Of a stretch of 64,000 nt of DNA, positions 17,157 through 25,445 are shown in pieces. Position numbers and translations under genes: made by a program. This stretch comes from Chitinophagaceae bacterium. Its GTDB lineage: Bacteria; Bacteroidota; Bacteroidia; Chitinophagales; Chitinophagaceae. The stretch is taken from the NCBI GenBank assembly GCA_019638615.1, contig JAHBTL010000001.1, forward strand, positions 412,003 through 476,002. The letters run 5' to 3'. The notes beneath the pieces are model-generated. The model made no database searches. It was not told where the DNA came from and worked only from the letters and a program-made list of their open reading frames with translations. Within the stretch, counting starts at the first letter, position 1, and each line of letters starts with the position of its first letter.

Positions 17157-18723
17157 AAAAAGGCGCTTCATCATCAAAGCCGCTGTCGTTCATTTTACTG
17201 CCTTTTTGAATAAAAAGACGGGCATTATCATTGCCGCTGCCACTATCGCCGGGAACCGGTTTCCAGTTACCCTGGGGCAAACCCAGCCCTCCGAAGTCGT
17301 CGTTTTCCATTTCCACAAACTTCTGTATATGAAGCAAAGCTCTGAGCTTAATGGTTTCGAGCGAGCCATTTCTGTGCTTGGCTATACGAACATGGGTTTC
17401 TCCTTTATTGTTCTCCCCCATTTCGTTGGCGGTTATGTTATAGTATTCCGGGCGATACAGGAACATGACCATATCCGCATCCTGCTCTATGGCTCCCGAC
17501 TCGCGGAGGTCACTCAACTGTGGCATCTTGTCGCCTTCCTTTCTTTTTTCAACCTCGCGGCTCAACTGGCTCAGCGCAATAATGGGTATCCCCAGCTCTT
17601 TTGCCAGCCCTTTCAGATTTCTTGAAATGGTACTGATCTCCTGCTCACGGTTTGTGCTCTTTTTATCTCCGGTGCCGCTCATCAGCTGCAGGTAATCTAT
17701 AATGATCAAACCAAGATTGTGCTTGTTCTTTAAACGCCTGCACTTCGCCCTCAATTCAAAAATGTTCAGCGCGGGCGTATCGTCTATAAATATAGGCGCT
17801 TTTTGAAGCCGCTGGATACCATTCCGGTACAATTGCTCCATTTCATGGTCTTCCATCTTTCCCCGAGCAATTTTTTCAAGCCATATTTCGCTTTCCGCAC
17901 TTAATATACGCTGCGCCAATTGCGCAGAGCTCATTTCCAGGCTAAAAAATGCAATGGGAGTAGGCTTGGTTGAGCTTAATGCGGCATTGCGTACCAGGTT
18001 AAGCGCAAAAGCTGTTTTACCCACGGCAGGACGGGCGGCAAGAATGATCAGGTCGGTAGGTTGCCAGCCATAAGTTACTCTATCGAGCGAGGGAAAACCG
18101 CTTGGCACTCCTGTAATGTCTTCCTGGCGATTGCGCATGTCTTCTATGCGCTGTATGGTTTTTACCAATACGGTATCAATGCTGTCGAAATTCTTGCGCA
18201 GGTGGTTATTGGTTATTTCAAAAAGCTTGCTCTCGGCTTCATCCAGTAAATCAAACACATCGGTAGAATCTTCATAAGCGTCACTTATTACTTCTCCACT
18301 GATGCGTATCAAATCGCGCTGTATGAATTTTTGAAGAATAATACGCGAATGGGTATCTACGTTTGCCGACGATACTACTGCATTGGTAAGTTTTGTTACA
18401 AAATAAGGACCACCCACTAATTCCAGCTCTTCCCTTGTTCTTAATTCTTCTACTACGGTAAGTAAATCTATAGGCATGCTTTTCTGGGCAAGACTTTGCA
18501 TGGCCCTGAAAATCCGCTGGTGAGCATCTACATAAAAGCACTCAGGCTTCAGTATCTCAATTACTGTATCAAAAGCTGTTTTTTCCAGCATAATCGCTCC
18601 CAGTACAGCCTCTTCCAGGTCTCTCGCCTGCGGAGGAACCTTTCCGTACATCATAGTACTCAGGTCGAGGGAAGTTTTACGACGGGTTTTACGATCTTTA
18701 TTAAGATTGGCAAGAGGATCCAT
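17155..18723 (-). CDS. dnaB: Replicative DNA helicase DnaB
   Basis: The hexameric 5'-3' helicase of the replication fork. The N-terminal DnaG-interacting domain includes PPQARDLEEAVLGAIMLE. The RecA-like ATPase domain has Walker A ARPAVGKTAFALN, Walker B LGLIIIDYLQLM, and the DnaB-typical SREVEKRKEGDKMPQLSDLR and DLRESGAIEQDADMVMF motifs. The start is the ATG at 18723, giving 522 residues with no intein. The 3' end runs into a heptad array. Confidence 0.97.
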   Translation of the reverse strand: MDPLANLNKDRKTRRKTSLDLSTMMYGKVPPQARDLEEAVLGAIMLEKTAFDTVIEILKPECFYVDAHQRIFRAMQSLAQKSMPIDLLTVVEELRTREELELVGGPYFVTKLTNAVVSSANVDTHSRIILQKFIQRDLIRISGEVISDAYEDSTDVFDLLDEAESKLFEITNNHLRKNFDSIDTVLVKTIQRIEDMRNRQEDITGVPSGFPSLDRVTYGWQPTDLIILAARPAVGKTAFALNLVRNAALSSTKPTPIAFFSLEMSSAQLAQRILSAESEIWLEKIARGKMEDHEMEQLYRNGIQRLQKAPIFIDDTPALNIFELRAKCRRLKNKHNLGLIIIDYLQLMSGTGDKKSTNREQEISTISRNLKGLAKELGIPIIALSQLSREVEKRKEGDKMPQLSDLRESGAIEQDADMVMFLYRPEYYNITANEMGENNKGETHVRIAKHRNGSLETIKLRALLHIQKFVEMENDDFGGLGLPQGNWKPVPGDSGSGNDNARLFIQKGSKMNDSGFDDEAPF

Positions 18724-18851
18724 CAATATTTTTTATATAGGGTGACATTTGTTGTTTTTGTTTTCATCAGATAGCTGAAAAGCCGCGTCACATTTCAAAA
18801 TTCACGTATATATGTTTTTTATTTATCCCATCACAGGTAATCAACCCTATT

Positions 18852-18891
18852 GTTCAGTAAATGTTAAACCATTGTTACCGGAATGTTACCA
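18852..18891. promoter_or_regulatory. PHO-box-like direct repeats (four 7-mers, 11-bp period)
   Basis: GTTCAGT, GTTAAAC, GTTACCG and GTTACCA start at 18852, 18863, 18874 and 18885, separated by 4-base AT-rich spacers. The period and units match the array at 28307-28346. Tandem 7+4 repeats are the layout of PhoB/PhoP binding sites in other phyla. The site is 129 bp upstream of dnaB and 335 bp upstream of pheT; which gene it serves is unclear. Confidence 0.5.
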
Positions 18892-19145
18892 ACTGTATTG
18901 GGAGAGCGAATTTAACGGCATTGATTTTTGTTATCCAAATTGAAAAGGGATTTTTTTTTATTAAATAATGCGCACATGTTAATACACAGGTTACAGGCAC
19001 TTTTCCACCTGAATATTTTACTTGTACACAATTTACCAAAAAATTGCGCTTCTTAAAAGAGGTAATTCACACTTCATGTGCAAAACAATTCATCCGGTAT
19101 TTTTTGGCTGAATAAGAAAGATAACAGTATGGGCTTTACATGAAA

Positions 19146-19176
19146 TTGAGCGCTCATGTCAATTTAATTATCTTTG
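19146..19176 (+). promoter_or_regulatory. Bacteroidota-type promoter for pheT
   Basis: TTG at 19146-19148 and TATCTTTG at 19169-19176 are separated by 20 bases, matching the -33/-7 consensus. The pheT ATG follows about 50 bases later. Confidence 0.65.
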
Positions 19177-19226
19177 CCCCGCCCTGTTTTTAAGGGTTTG
19201 TATACTATTAAAAGGATCAAATTAAT

Positions 19227-21656
19227 ATGACGATCAGCTATAACTGGCTTTGCGAATACTTAACGATAAGCATTACCCCCGAAAAACTGTCAGCAGTTTT
19301 GACCTCTCTGGGGCTGGAAGTAGAAAATTTTGAAAAAAAAGAGCAGGTGAAAGGCGGCTTAGAGGGGTTGGTAACGGGCGAAGTGATAGAATGCGGCAAA
19401 CACCCCAACGCCGATAAGTTAAGTCTTACCAGGGTAAATACCGGGTCTGGTGAGGCTTTAACCATTGTTTGCGGCGCGCCCAATGTTGCCGTGGGACAAA
19501 AGGTAATTGTTGCTCCTGTAGGTACTACCATTTACCCGTTGAAGGGGGAACCTGTTACTATGAAAGTAGCCAGGATACGCGGGCAGGAAAGCTATGGAAT
19601 GATTTGCGCAGAAGACGAAATCGGACTGGGTGAGCGCCATGACGGTATTGTTGTATTGCCTGCAGATACGCCGGTAGGGTTGCCGGCTGCCTCGTACTAC
19701 CAGCTTAAAGAGGACTGGATATACGAAATAGGGCTGACCCCCAACCGGATGGATGCAATGAGCCACCTGGGTGTTGCCAAAGACGTTGCGGCCTACCTGG
19801 CGATACACGACAACCGGGAAAACATCATGAAGTATCCCTATACGAATGATTTTAACAAAGACAGGCAGGGCACGGAAATTGAAGTAAAGATTGAAAATAC
19901 ACAAGCCTGCCAACGCTATTGCGGTGTGGTTATTGATGATATAGTGGTAAAGGAAAGCCCGGCATGGTTAAAAAACAGGCTTAAATCGATCGGTTTGCGC
20001 GCCATTAACAACATAGTAGACATTACCAACTTCATTCTTCACGAAACCGGGCAACCATTGCACGCTTTTGATGCAGACAAAATAAAAGGAAACGCCGTTA
20101 TCGTAAAGAACCTCCCCGCCGGCACTCCCTTTATTACACTTGATGAAAAAGAAAGGAAAGTTGGAGCGGATGATATTATGATATGCAACGGAGCAGGAGA
20201 ACCCATGTGCTTTGGGGGAGTATTCGGCGGACTGGAAAGCGGGGTAACAGCCGCCACCAAACGAATATTCCTGGAAAGCGCGTGGTTCAATCCCGTTACA
20301 ATAAGAAAAACTTCCTTTGGGCATAACCTGCGTACCGATGCCGCTACCCGTTTTGAAAAAGGGGTTGATATCAGCAATACGGCGAATGTTTTAAAAAGGG
20401 CCGCCCTGTTAATCAAAGAAATAGCCGGCGGCACAATCAGCTCGGATCTCATAGATGTTTATCCTGATCCAAAGCCAAAAAAACAGGTAACCCTTACCTA
20501 CAAATACCTGCGGAGGCTTAGTGGCAAGGAATATGCGCCTGCTGCCGTGAAAAAAGTTTTAACAAGCCTGGGATTTGACATCATCCGGGAAAACAAAGAA
20601 GAGATTACGGTAGCTGCACCTTTCAGCAAACCCGATATAGAATTACCAGCCGATATCGTAGAAGAAATAATGCGGGTTGATGGTTATGACAATGTAGCGA
20701 TCCCTCAGCGTATTACCGTTAGTCCTTCGGTTGAAGCCTTCGGCTTTCAAACAGCCCTTAAAGAAAAAACAGGTAATTATCTCGCTGGAAACGGGTTCAA
20801 CGAAATATTTACCAACTCCATTACCAACAGCGCCTATTTTGATGATGAGATACTACAAACATCTGTAAAGATGATCAACAGCCTGAGCGCTGACTTGAAC
20901 ATCATGCGCCCCTCCATGCTGGAAACAGGGCTGGAATGTATTGTGCACAACCTCAACAGGAAGAACAACCACCTGCGCCTCTTTGAATTTGGTAAGACCT
21001 ACAAAAGCATGGGTGCAGGCAGGTATGAAGAAAAGGAAAAGCTATGCCTGTATATAACCGGCATGATCCGGGAAGCATCGTGGAAGGAAAAAGAAAGCAA
21101 AAGCGATTTTTTTTATGCGAAGGGAGTAACGGAAAGCATTTTACAAATCTCGGGGCTGGATTCGTGGCAATTTGAAACCACCGACAGCCGTGAATTAGAA
21201 TACGGATTGAACGTTTCGGTCGGTAAAACCGCCATAGCAACGCTTGGGCTTGTTAAAAATGCGATTACCAAACGCTTTGATATTAAACAACAGGTTTGGT
21301 ACATTATTTTCGACTGGGAAAAGCTGCATACACTTGCTGCCGCACAAAAGCAGGGCTATACAGAAATACCGAGATTCCCGGCGGTACAGCGGGACCTTGC
21401 CATTGTGCTGGGCAAACAGGTAGCTTTTGAAACGGTTGAGCAAACCGTAAGAAAGGCAGCTATACAACGATTAGAGTCAGTGAAACTCTTTGATGTTTTT
21501 GAAAGCGATAAGCTGGGAGCCGGTAAGAAATCGCTGGCGGTGAGCTTTACTTTCCTGGACAGGGAAAAGACACTTACAGATACCGAAATAGACGCCATGA
21601 TGCAGCATATAATAACACGGTTTGAAAAAGAGTTATCTGCAGAAATAAGAAAATAA
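19227..21656 (+). CDS. pheT: Phenylalanyl-tRNA synthetase beta subunit
   Basis: This 809-residue subunit pairs with PheS to charge tRNA-Phe. Domains in order are: an N-terminal segment with a tRNA-binding/EMAP-like domain (about 40-150, GLVTGEVIECGKHPNADKL), the B3/B4 editing domain (about 210-400, LPAGTPFITLDEKER), B5 (about 405-475), the catalytic-like core, and the C-terminal ferredoxin-fold anticodon-binding domain (EIPRFPAVQRDLAIVL onward). pheS is not in the window. The next genes are a coiled-coil protein and zapA, a frequent Bacteroidota order. Confidence 0.97.
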   Translation: MTISYNWLCEYLTISITPEKLSAVLTSLGLEVENFEKKEQVKGGLEGLVTGEVIECGKHPNADKLSLTRVNTGSGEALTIVCGAPNVAVGQKVIVAPVGTTIYPLKGEPVTMKVARIRGQESYGMICAEDEIGLGERHDGIVVLPADTPVGLPAASYYQLKEDWIYEIGLTPNRMDAMSHLGVAKDVAAYLAIHDNRENIMKYPYTNDFNKDRQGTEIEVKIENTQACQRYCGVVIDDIVVKESPAWLKNRLKSIGLRAINNIVDITNFILHETGQPLHAFDADKIKGNAVIVKNLPAGTPFITLDEKERKVGADDIMICNGAGEPMCFGGVFGGLESGVTAATKRIFLESAWFNPVTIRKTSFGHNLRTDAATRFEKGVDISNTANVLKRAALLIKEIAGGTISSDLIDVYPDPKPKKQVTLTYKYLRRLSGKEYAPAAVKKVLTSLGFDIIRENKEEITVAAPFSKPDIELPADIVEEIMRVDGYDNVAIPQRITVSPSVEAFGFQTALKEKTGNYLAGNGFNEIFTNSITNSAYFDDEILQTSVKMINSLSADLNIMRPSMLETGLECIVHNLNRKNNHLRLFEFGKTYKSMGAGRYEEKEKLCLYITGMIREASWKEKESKSDFFYAKGVTESILQISGLDSWQFETTDSRELEYGLNVSVGKTAIATLGLVKNAITKRFDIKQQVWYIIFDWEKLHTLAAAQKQGYTEIPRFPAVQRDLAIVLGKQVAFETVEQTVRKAAIQRLESVKLFDVFESDKLGAGKKSLAVSFTFLDREKTLTDTEIDAMMQHIITRFEKELSAEIRK

Positions 21657-21683
21657 TAAATACATTACAGCCATACCATACCA

Positions 21684-21974
21684 ATGGCCTATTTTGATGA
21701 ACATATCAGCCGGGTTAACGACAAATTACAATTGTTGCTGAAACAGTTTCAGGCATTGCAAAAAGAAAATGAGAAGCTGAAGCTGGAGCTGAATCAGAAA
21801 AATGAACTGGAAAAACAAATGCTTCAAAAAACCGAGCTATTGCAGCAGCAGGTTGAAATAGCCAGAGCTTCTGTTGGAGAGTCGGGGAAGGAGGTAAAAT
21901 CGGAACTGGAGAAAAGGATCAACATGTATGTACGGGAGATCGACCGTTGTATTGCACTGCTTGCCAATCAATAA
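21684..21974 (+). CDS. Small coiled-coil protein, ZapB-like
   Basis: This 96-residue protein is predicted to be almost all helix: heptad leucines and charged residues run from about residue 10 to 65 (LLLKQFQALQKENEKLKLEL). It has no signal peptide or membrane segment. It begins 27 bp after pheT and precedes zapA, a position in Bacteroidota often held by a short coiled-coil protein thought to work with ZapA at the division ring. The sequence is too generic to prove that role. Its stop abuts the stop of the antisense gene at 21975. Confidence 0.75.
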   Translation: MAYFDEHISRVNDKLQLLLKQFQALQKENEKLKLELNQKNELEKQMLQKTELLQQQVEIARASVGESGKEVKSELEKRINMYVREIDRCIALLANQ

Positions 21975-22229
21975 TTAAATTCTTTTTACAAGTTGCAGGC
22001 TTTGTTCGGCTGATTGACAGGAAAGTTCGAGTGAGTAAATTCCATAAGGCAGGTCGTTCAGGCCTTTCCAGCACACCAATCGCTGGCTTGGCTCTATTTT
22101 TGTTTCCAGCATGCTGCAGATGCATCCTTTTTCATCTCTCAGTACTGCTTTAAGAGGAGATAACACAGCGTCAGTAAGTTCCAGGACCAGGGTATCGATA
22201 AATACCTGTGATTTTAAAGTTGCAAGCAT
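21975..22229 (-). CDS. Small conserved protein, paralogue of 22721-22975
   Basis: The 84-residue product has no signal peptide or membrane span. It is clearly homologous to the protein at 22721-22975: both share LKSQVFIDTLV, AVLRD, LPYG(I/V)Y and a C-terminal LVKRI. Conservation of the protein across two antisense copies shows that both are real genes. The pattern of beta strands ending in a G-x-Y turn and a basic tail recalls the C-terminal sorting domain of type IX secretion cargo, but without any cargo part. That resemblance is weak and is inference. Function unknown. Confidence 0.7.
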   Translation of the reverse strand: MLATLKSQVFIDTLVLELTDAVLSPLKAVLRDEKGCICSMLETKIEPSQRLVCWKGLNDLPYGIYSLELSCQSAEQSLQLVKRI

Positions 22230-22261
22230 CGTTTTCCGGGATTTGAGGTTTAAAGGATTTT

Positions 22262-22290
22262 TTGGCGATTAACACAATAATGTATTTTTG
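22262..22290 (+). promoter_or_regulatory. Bacteroidota-type promoter for zapA
   Basis: TTG at 22262-22264 and TATTTTTG at 22283-22290 are 18 bases apart. The zapA ATG is about 68 bases downstream, so zapA can be expressed apart from pheT. Confidence 0.6.
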
Positions 22291-22358
22291 AAATAACGCA
22301 AAAAACAATGTTTTCTGTTGATAACCTGTGAATAAATATAAAAACTAATCATTTGGCA

Positions 22359-22655
22359 ATGCAAGCATTGATAGCAATCAATATACCCATTGGCGACCGG
22401 ACCTTCCGCATCAAGGTGGCGCCTGCTGATGAAGAACAGGTACGAAAAACCATTAAGATCATCAATGACAAGATCATTGAGTTTAAAACCGAGTTCGCCG
22501 GAAAGGATATGCAGGACTATATTTCGATGGTATTGCTTTGGTATGCAACACAAATGCAGAGCGGGAAAGCTACCGTACTGGAAAAAGAAGTAACAGATGC
22601 TCTTTCAAAAATTGAAGGGCAACTAAATAAAACACTTGGCCTGCAGAAAGGTTAA
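22359..22655 (+). CDS. zapA: Cell division protein ZapA
   Basis: ZapA cross-links FtsZ filaments at the division site. The 98-residue protein has the family N-terminal dimer domain (INIPIGDRTFRIKVAPADEE) and a following coiled-coil helix (KIINDKIIEFKTEF). The ATG at 22359 is used; the TTG two codons upstream is less likely. It stands between the two antisense copies of the small paralogous protein and has its own promoter. Confidence 0.9.
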   Translation: MQALIAINIPIGDRTFRIKVAPADEEQVRKTIKIINDKIIEFKTEFAGKDMQDYISMVLLWYATQMQSGKATVLEKEVTDALSKIEGQLNKTLGLQKG

Positions 22656-22720
22656 ATAATTTATCAAACATCAATAACCTCCCAAATAGAATGGTCCGGA
22701 TAAGTTTGGGCTGGGCGGCA

Positions 22721-22975
22721 TCAAATCCTTTTCACAAGATTCAACAACCTTTTTTCCTCTTCGCCCGATAATTCAAGAGTATACACTCCATAAGGAAGCT
22801 CATTGAAACCGCTCCAGCAAAAAGTTTTTATGCCTTGCTCAAACTTTGTGTTGAGGCTGTTGCATACCTTTCCCTGGTCGTCGCGCAATACCGCATTTAA
22901 AGATGGAGATAGTGTTTCACTTAAATCAAAAACCAGCGTATCAATAAATACCTGCGATTTTAATCTGGCAGTCAT
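22721..22975 (-). CDS. Small conserved protein, paralogue of 21975-22229
   Basis: Starting at the ATG at 22975, the product aligns from its first residues with its paralogue (TARLKSQVFIDTLVFDL against LATLKSQVFIDTLVLEL). Both end in LPYGVYTLEL or an equivalent and LVKRI, giving about 84 residues each. The middle positions differ widely, so the pair is an old duplication. It is antisense to zapA and the coiled-coil gene. No known function; an Ig-like or beta-sandwich fold is likely from the strand pattern. Confidence 0.7.
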   Translation of the reverse strand: MTARLKSQVFIDTLVFDLSETLSPSLNAVLRDDQGKVCNSLNTKFEQGIKTFCWSGFNELPYGVYTLELSGEEEKRLLNLVKRI

Positions 22976-23186
22976 ATTATTCAAGTATTCTCAGGTTACC
23001 GCGGAATGGTTTTTCAACCCTTTATAAGGTCAGCTTCCGCGGTTAAAATAGTAATGTAAAGTTAGGCCTGGTAAAAAAACAAACCAATCTTTACATCGTA
23101 TAATTTACACTATTGATCGAAAATATACTACGTAAACTTTCTTTATCGCCCTATAATCATACAGCACTAAAGGAAAGACCTTACTC

Positions 23187-23336
23187 TCCTTTACCATACA
23201 TCAACAGGTGGCAATTTCCAGGGAGTTTTTACGGGTTGTGTAGTTGCGGGTGAAAACGCCCGCAACGGCGACCACCGATGTTGGTGTTTTCACCAACATC
23301 TTAAGGAATCCTTTATCATACATCAACAGCCGGTAA
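23187..23336. repeat. Direct repeats flanking the double-hairpin element
   Basis: The phrase CCTTTACCATACATCAACAG recurs on the other side of the hairpin element as CCTTTATCATACATCAACAG, each followed by a similar GG-AAT end. A third partial match is at 2808-2823. They may be the ends of a larger mobile unit or a duplicated target. Confidence 0.5.
23233..23305 (+). repeat. Double-hairpin (REP-like) element, copy 1
   Basis: Stem 1 is GTTGCGGGTG with CGCCCGCAAC around AAAA (23243-23266, one T-G wobble). Stem 2 is GATGTTGGTG with CACCAACATC around TTTT (23277-23300, perfect). The spacing and nearly all bases match copy 2 at 55035-55107; a base change in stem 1 is compensatory. It resembles REP/BIME-type intergenic elements. 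Confidence 0.75.
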
Positions 23337-23349
23337 TCTGTGCGGGGTT

Positions 23350-23829
23350 TTATGAGTGAGAATCAGTCAATATAAAATCAGCCAGTAATTTCATCCGGTA
23401 ATAGAGATTGCTGATCATGAGAGAAATATTGTTCTTAACGTCTTTAAACGAGTTATTGTTTAGCTTTTTTATATTACGCAGCTCGATGATCTTCTCATCG
23501 ATCTTATCAGCCAGCCGTTCCGCATCCCACCCTGCATATTTCTTGTTGCGCTCATCAAAAATATGCCGTGCTTCTATCTTTCCTGCCTTCAGCTTTTTAA
23601 AAGTAAAGTTTACTTTGACCGCCTCCTGAAATGCGTTGTTGCTTAACAGATCAACAATGGCATCATACGATGAATTATTTAAAAAACCATTCTTGAAAAC
23701 ATTGAGGTTATTTCTTAGTTCTTTGATGAGTTGTTTTTTATGGATATTATTGGTTTGCGATTTTTTATGCAAAAAACCGATCAGATCTTTTAAAGGACCA
23801 ATACCTGTTTTAAGCCATTCCATATCCAT
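23350..23829 (-). CDS. Hypothetical cytoplasmic helical protein
   Basis: The 159-residue product has no signal peptide or membrane span and is rich in Lys, Asn and Leu. Predicted helices cover most of it, with repeated acidic-basic patterns (ERLADKIDEKIIELRNIKK). It matches no family I recognise. Its base composition is more AT-rich than its neighbours, and a repeat element borders its 3' side, both hinting at acquisition. It stands alone, in the same direction as the next lipoprotein gene but beyond that gene's terminator. Confidence 0.6.
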   Translation of the reverse strand: MDMEWLKTGIGPLKDLIGFLHKKSQTNNIHKKQLIKELRNNLNVFKNGFLNNSSYDAIVDLLSNNAFQEAVKVNFTFKKLKAGKIEARHIFDERNKKYAGWDAERLADKIDEKIIELRNIKKLNNNSFKDVKNNISLMISNLYYRMKLLADFILTDSHS

Positions 23830-23881
23830 ATAGTCTTAAAATTATGGCTAAAACTACAAAAACCGCCGATACCGGTCATTC

Positions 23882-23913
23882 AAAAAAAATTGCCCGGCTG
23901 TAAAGCCAGGCAA
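23882..23913 (-). terminator. Intrinsic terminator of the receptor-lipoprotein operon
   Basis: On the minus strand TTGCCTGGCT pairs with AGCCGGGCAA (one mismatch) around a 4-base loop and is followed by eight T (23889-23882). It lies 22 bp after the lipoprotein stop codon. Confidence 0.8.
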
Positions 23914-23935
23914 TTCGCTATAGCACGAGGTTTGC

Positions 23936-25411
23936 TTAATTGTTATTAAATCTTGTCCAACCCTTATGCCATCCTGCATTTTCACCGGCAGGCGCAATAG
24001 CCCCAATAAAATCAACCTCGGTAATAAAAGACCTCTCCTTAATAGCAGGATCGTCAAAATAAGTATATACTGTTGCAGGATTACTGCCCGAAACAGGCTT
24101 ATTTACTAAAACAGAAGAGGAATTGCCAAAAGGTACAAAATCAGGATTTGAATAATCAAAGGGGCGTGTGTAAAGATTATCCGCGCCTGTTATAATCCTG
24201 TTTTTGAGCTCGGGGGTATTAAACCAATCCGTGATAGATTCGGCCGTTGCGCCTGTAACATCCGAATTAGAGCCTTTGGTGTAGCTTACAGGCGTTTTGC
24301 ACCCGGCAACTACTACACCTCCTATTTTTAAGGTACCGGCAGTAATGTTCCTGTCGGTTGCCCTTCCTGTAGAAGCATCAATCAAAATACCTGTTGGCCA
24401 GCCAATAAAAACGGAGTTAATAATAGAAATCGAAGAGTTCCTTCTTATCTGAGCGCCGGCAAGATAGTTGCTGTTGCCTGTATTTGATAAGGTTGCCAGA
24501 GGTCCGACAGAGGTAATATTTGAAAATACTGCTTTTGTCTGGGGAGCTACATCTGCCCCTGCCGAGTTATTGTCACTTTCAAACGACTCTGACTTAGAGA
24601 TATCTGCGATCAACGAATCACGCACGATCAGCCCAAACTGAACATTTCCGCTGTACCCGTTATCAGAATCAAAATCATCATCCTGTGTTTTATACGCGAT
24701 GAGGTATTTACAGTTCACTGTTCCGCCAAACCATTCAAAGGCATCGTCTTTTGCATAAGTAACCTGCACATGGTCTATGGTGGTACCGCTTCCAACGGCA
24801 GCCATCGTAAGGCTGTTCACTTCTTTATCAGGCTGATACGCGTATCCTGCATATTCAATTCTCACATACTGCAGTGTCCCGCTATTATCTGCATCGTCGG
24901 GAGTTGCCCCGCCCCCTGCAAGACCATCGCCTTCAGCATTGTTAATACCGCCTTCCACTTCCATAATGCCCTTACCGCCACCTGTGCCTGTAAATTCAGT
25001 ATTAATGCTCGCCTTACCGCATATTACAATTCCTCCCCAGTCGCCGGAGCGTGGATCGGGCGAAGAACTTGTAAATACGATCGGTTCATCCTGCGTTCCT
25101 TTTGCTTCAATTCGCGCACCCCGTGTAATGACCAGCGCAGCCACATTGCCTCCTTTATAATCACCTTTCACGGTGGCTCCCGCTTCAACCGTTAATGTAA
25201 CACCATTTGTTATGTATACAATACCAGACAGCATATTATCATCGCCTTTTTTCAAAGTAACATCCTTGGTTATACGGCCCGATAAAACTACCGTAGAACC
25301 AGTTGTGTTTCCACCACCGTTATTATTCCCGGTTCCATCTACTTCAATTTTGCGACAACCTATCATAATTGCTATTGCAAAAAATGTTGCCAGCAGCATA
25401 GCTCTTTTCAT
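23936..25411 (-). CDS. Surface lipoprotein with right-handed beta-helix
   Basis: The signal peptide ends in the lipobox MIGC with the lipidated Cys at residue 19, followed by a Gly/Asn/Thr linker. The body (491 residues in all) has the beta-helix pattern with GVTLTVEAGATVKGD, ITRGARIEAKGTQDEPIVFTS and DWGGIVICGKASIN. The acidic stretches VTYAKDDAFEWFGG and QDDDFDSDNGYSG could bind metal. It follows the TonB-dependent receptor by 34 bp and is co-transcribed. The receptor is next to a phosphate transporter and below a PHO-box-like site, so a role in capturing phosphate or organophosphate is plausible but unproven. Confidence 0.85.
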   Translation of the reverse strand: MKRAMLLATFFAIAIMIGCRKIEVDGTGNNNGGGNTTGSTVVLSGRITKDVTLKKGDDNMLSGIVYITNGVTLTVEAGATVKGDYKGGNVAALVITRGARIEAKGTQDEPIVFTSSSPDPRSGDWGGIVICGKASINTEFTGTGGGKGIMEVEGGINNAEGDGLAGGGATPDDADNSGTLQYVRIEYAGYAYQPDKEVNSLTMAAVGSGTTIDHVQVTYAKDDAFEWFGGTVNCKYLIAYKTQDDDFDSDNGYSGNVQFGLIVRDSLIADISKSESFESDNNSAGADVAPQTKAVFSNITSVGPLATLSNTGNSNYLAGAQIRRNSSISIINSVFIGWPTGILIDASTGRATDRNITAGTLKIGGVVVAGCKTPVSYTKGSNSDVTGATAESITDWFNTPELKNRIITGADNLYTRPFDYSNPDFVPFGNSSSVLVNKPVSGSNPATVYTYFDDPAIKERSFITEVDFIGAIAPAGENAGWHKGWTRFNNN

Positions 25412-25445
25412 ATATCTCGTATTTGTTTTGAGTGAAAATTTTTAT

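Larger units (their letters stand above)
18724..19226. other. Divergent intergenic region dnaB-pheT
   Basis: About 500 AT-rich bases between the starts of dnaB and pheT. It contains a four-unit 11-bp direct repeat at 18852-18891 and a good pheT promoter at 19146-19176. No credible small gene or tRNA was seen. Confidence 0.6.
22976..23349. other. Intergenic region with repeat element
   Basis: This 370-bp gap holds a double-hairpin element (23233-23305) between two direct repeats (about 23187-23216 and 23307-23336). An 8-bp inverted pair CCGCGGAA/TTCCGCGG lies near 23000-23042. No gene was found. Confidence 0.6.
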
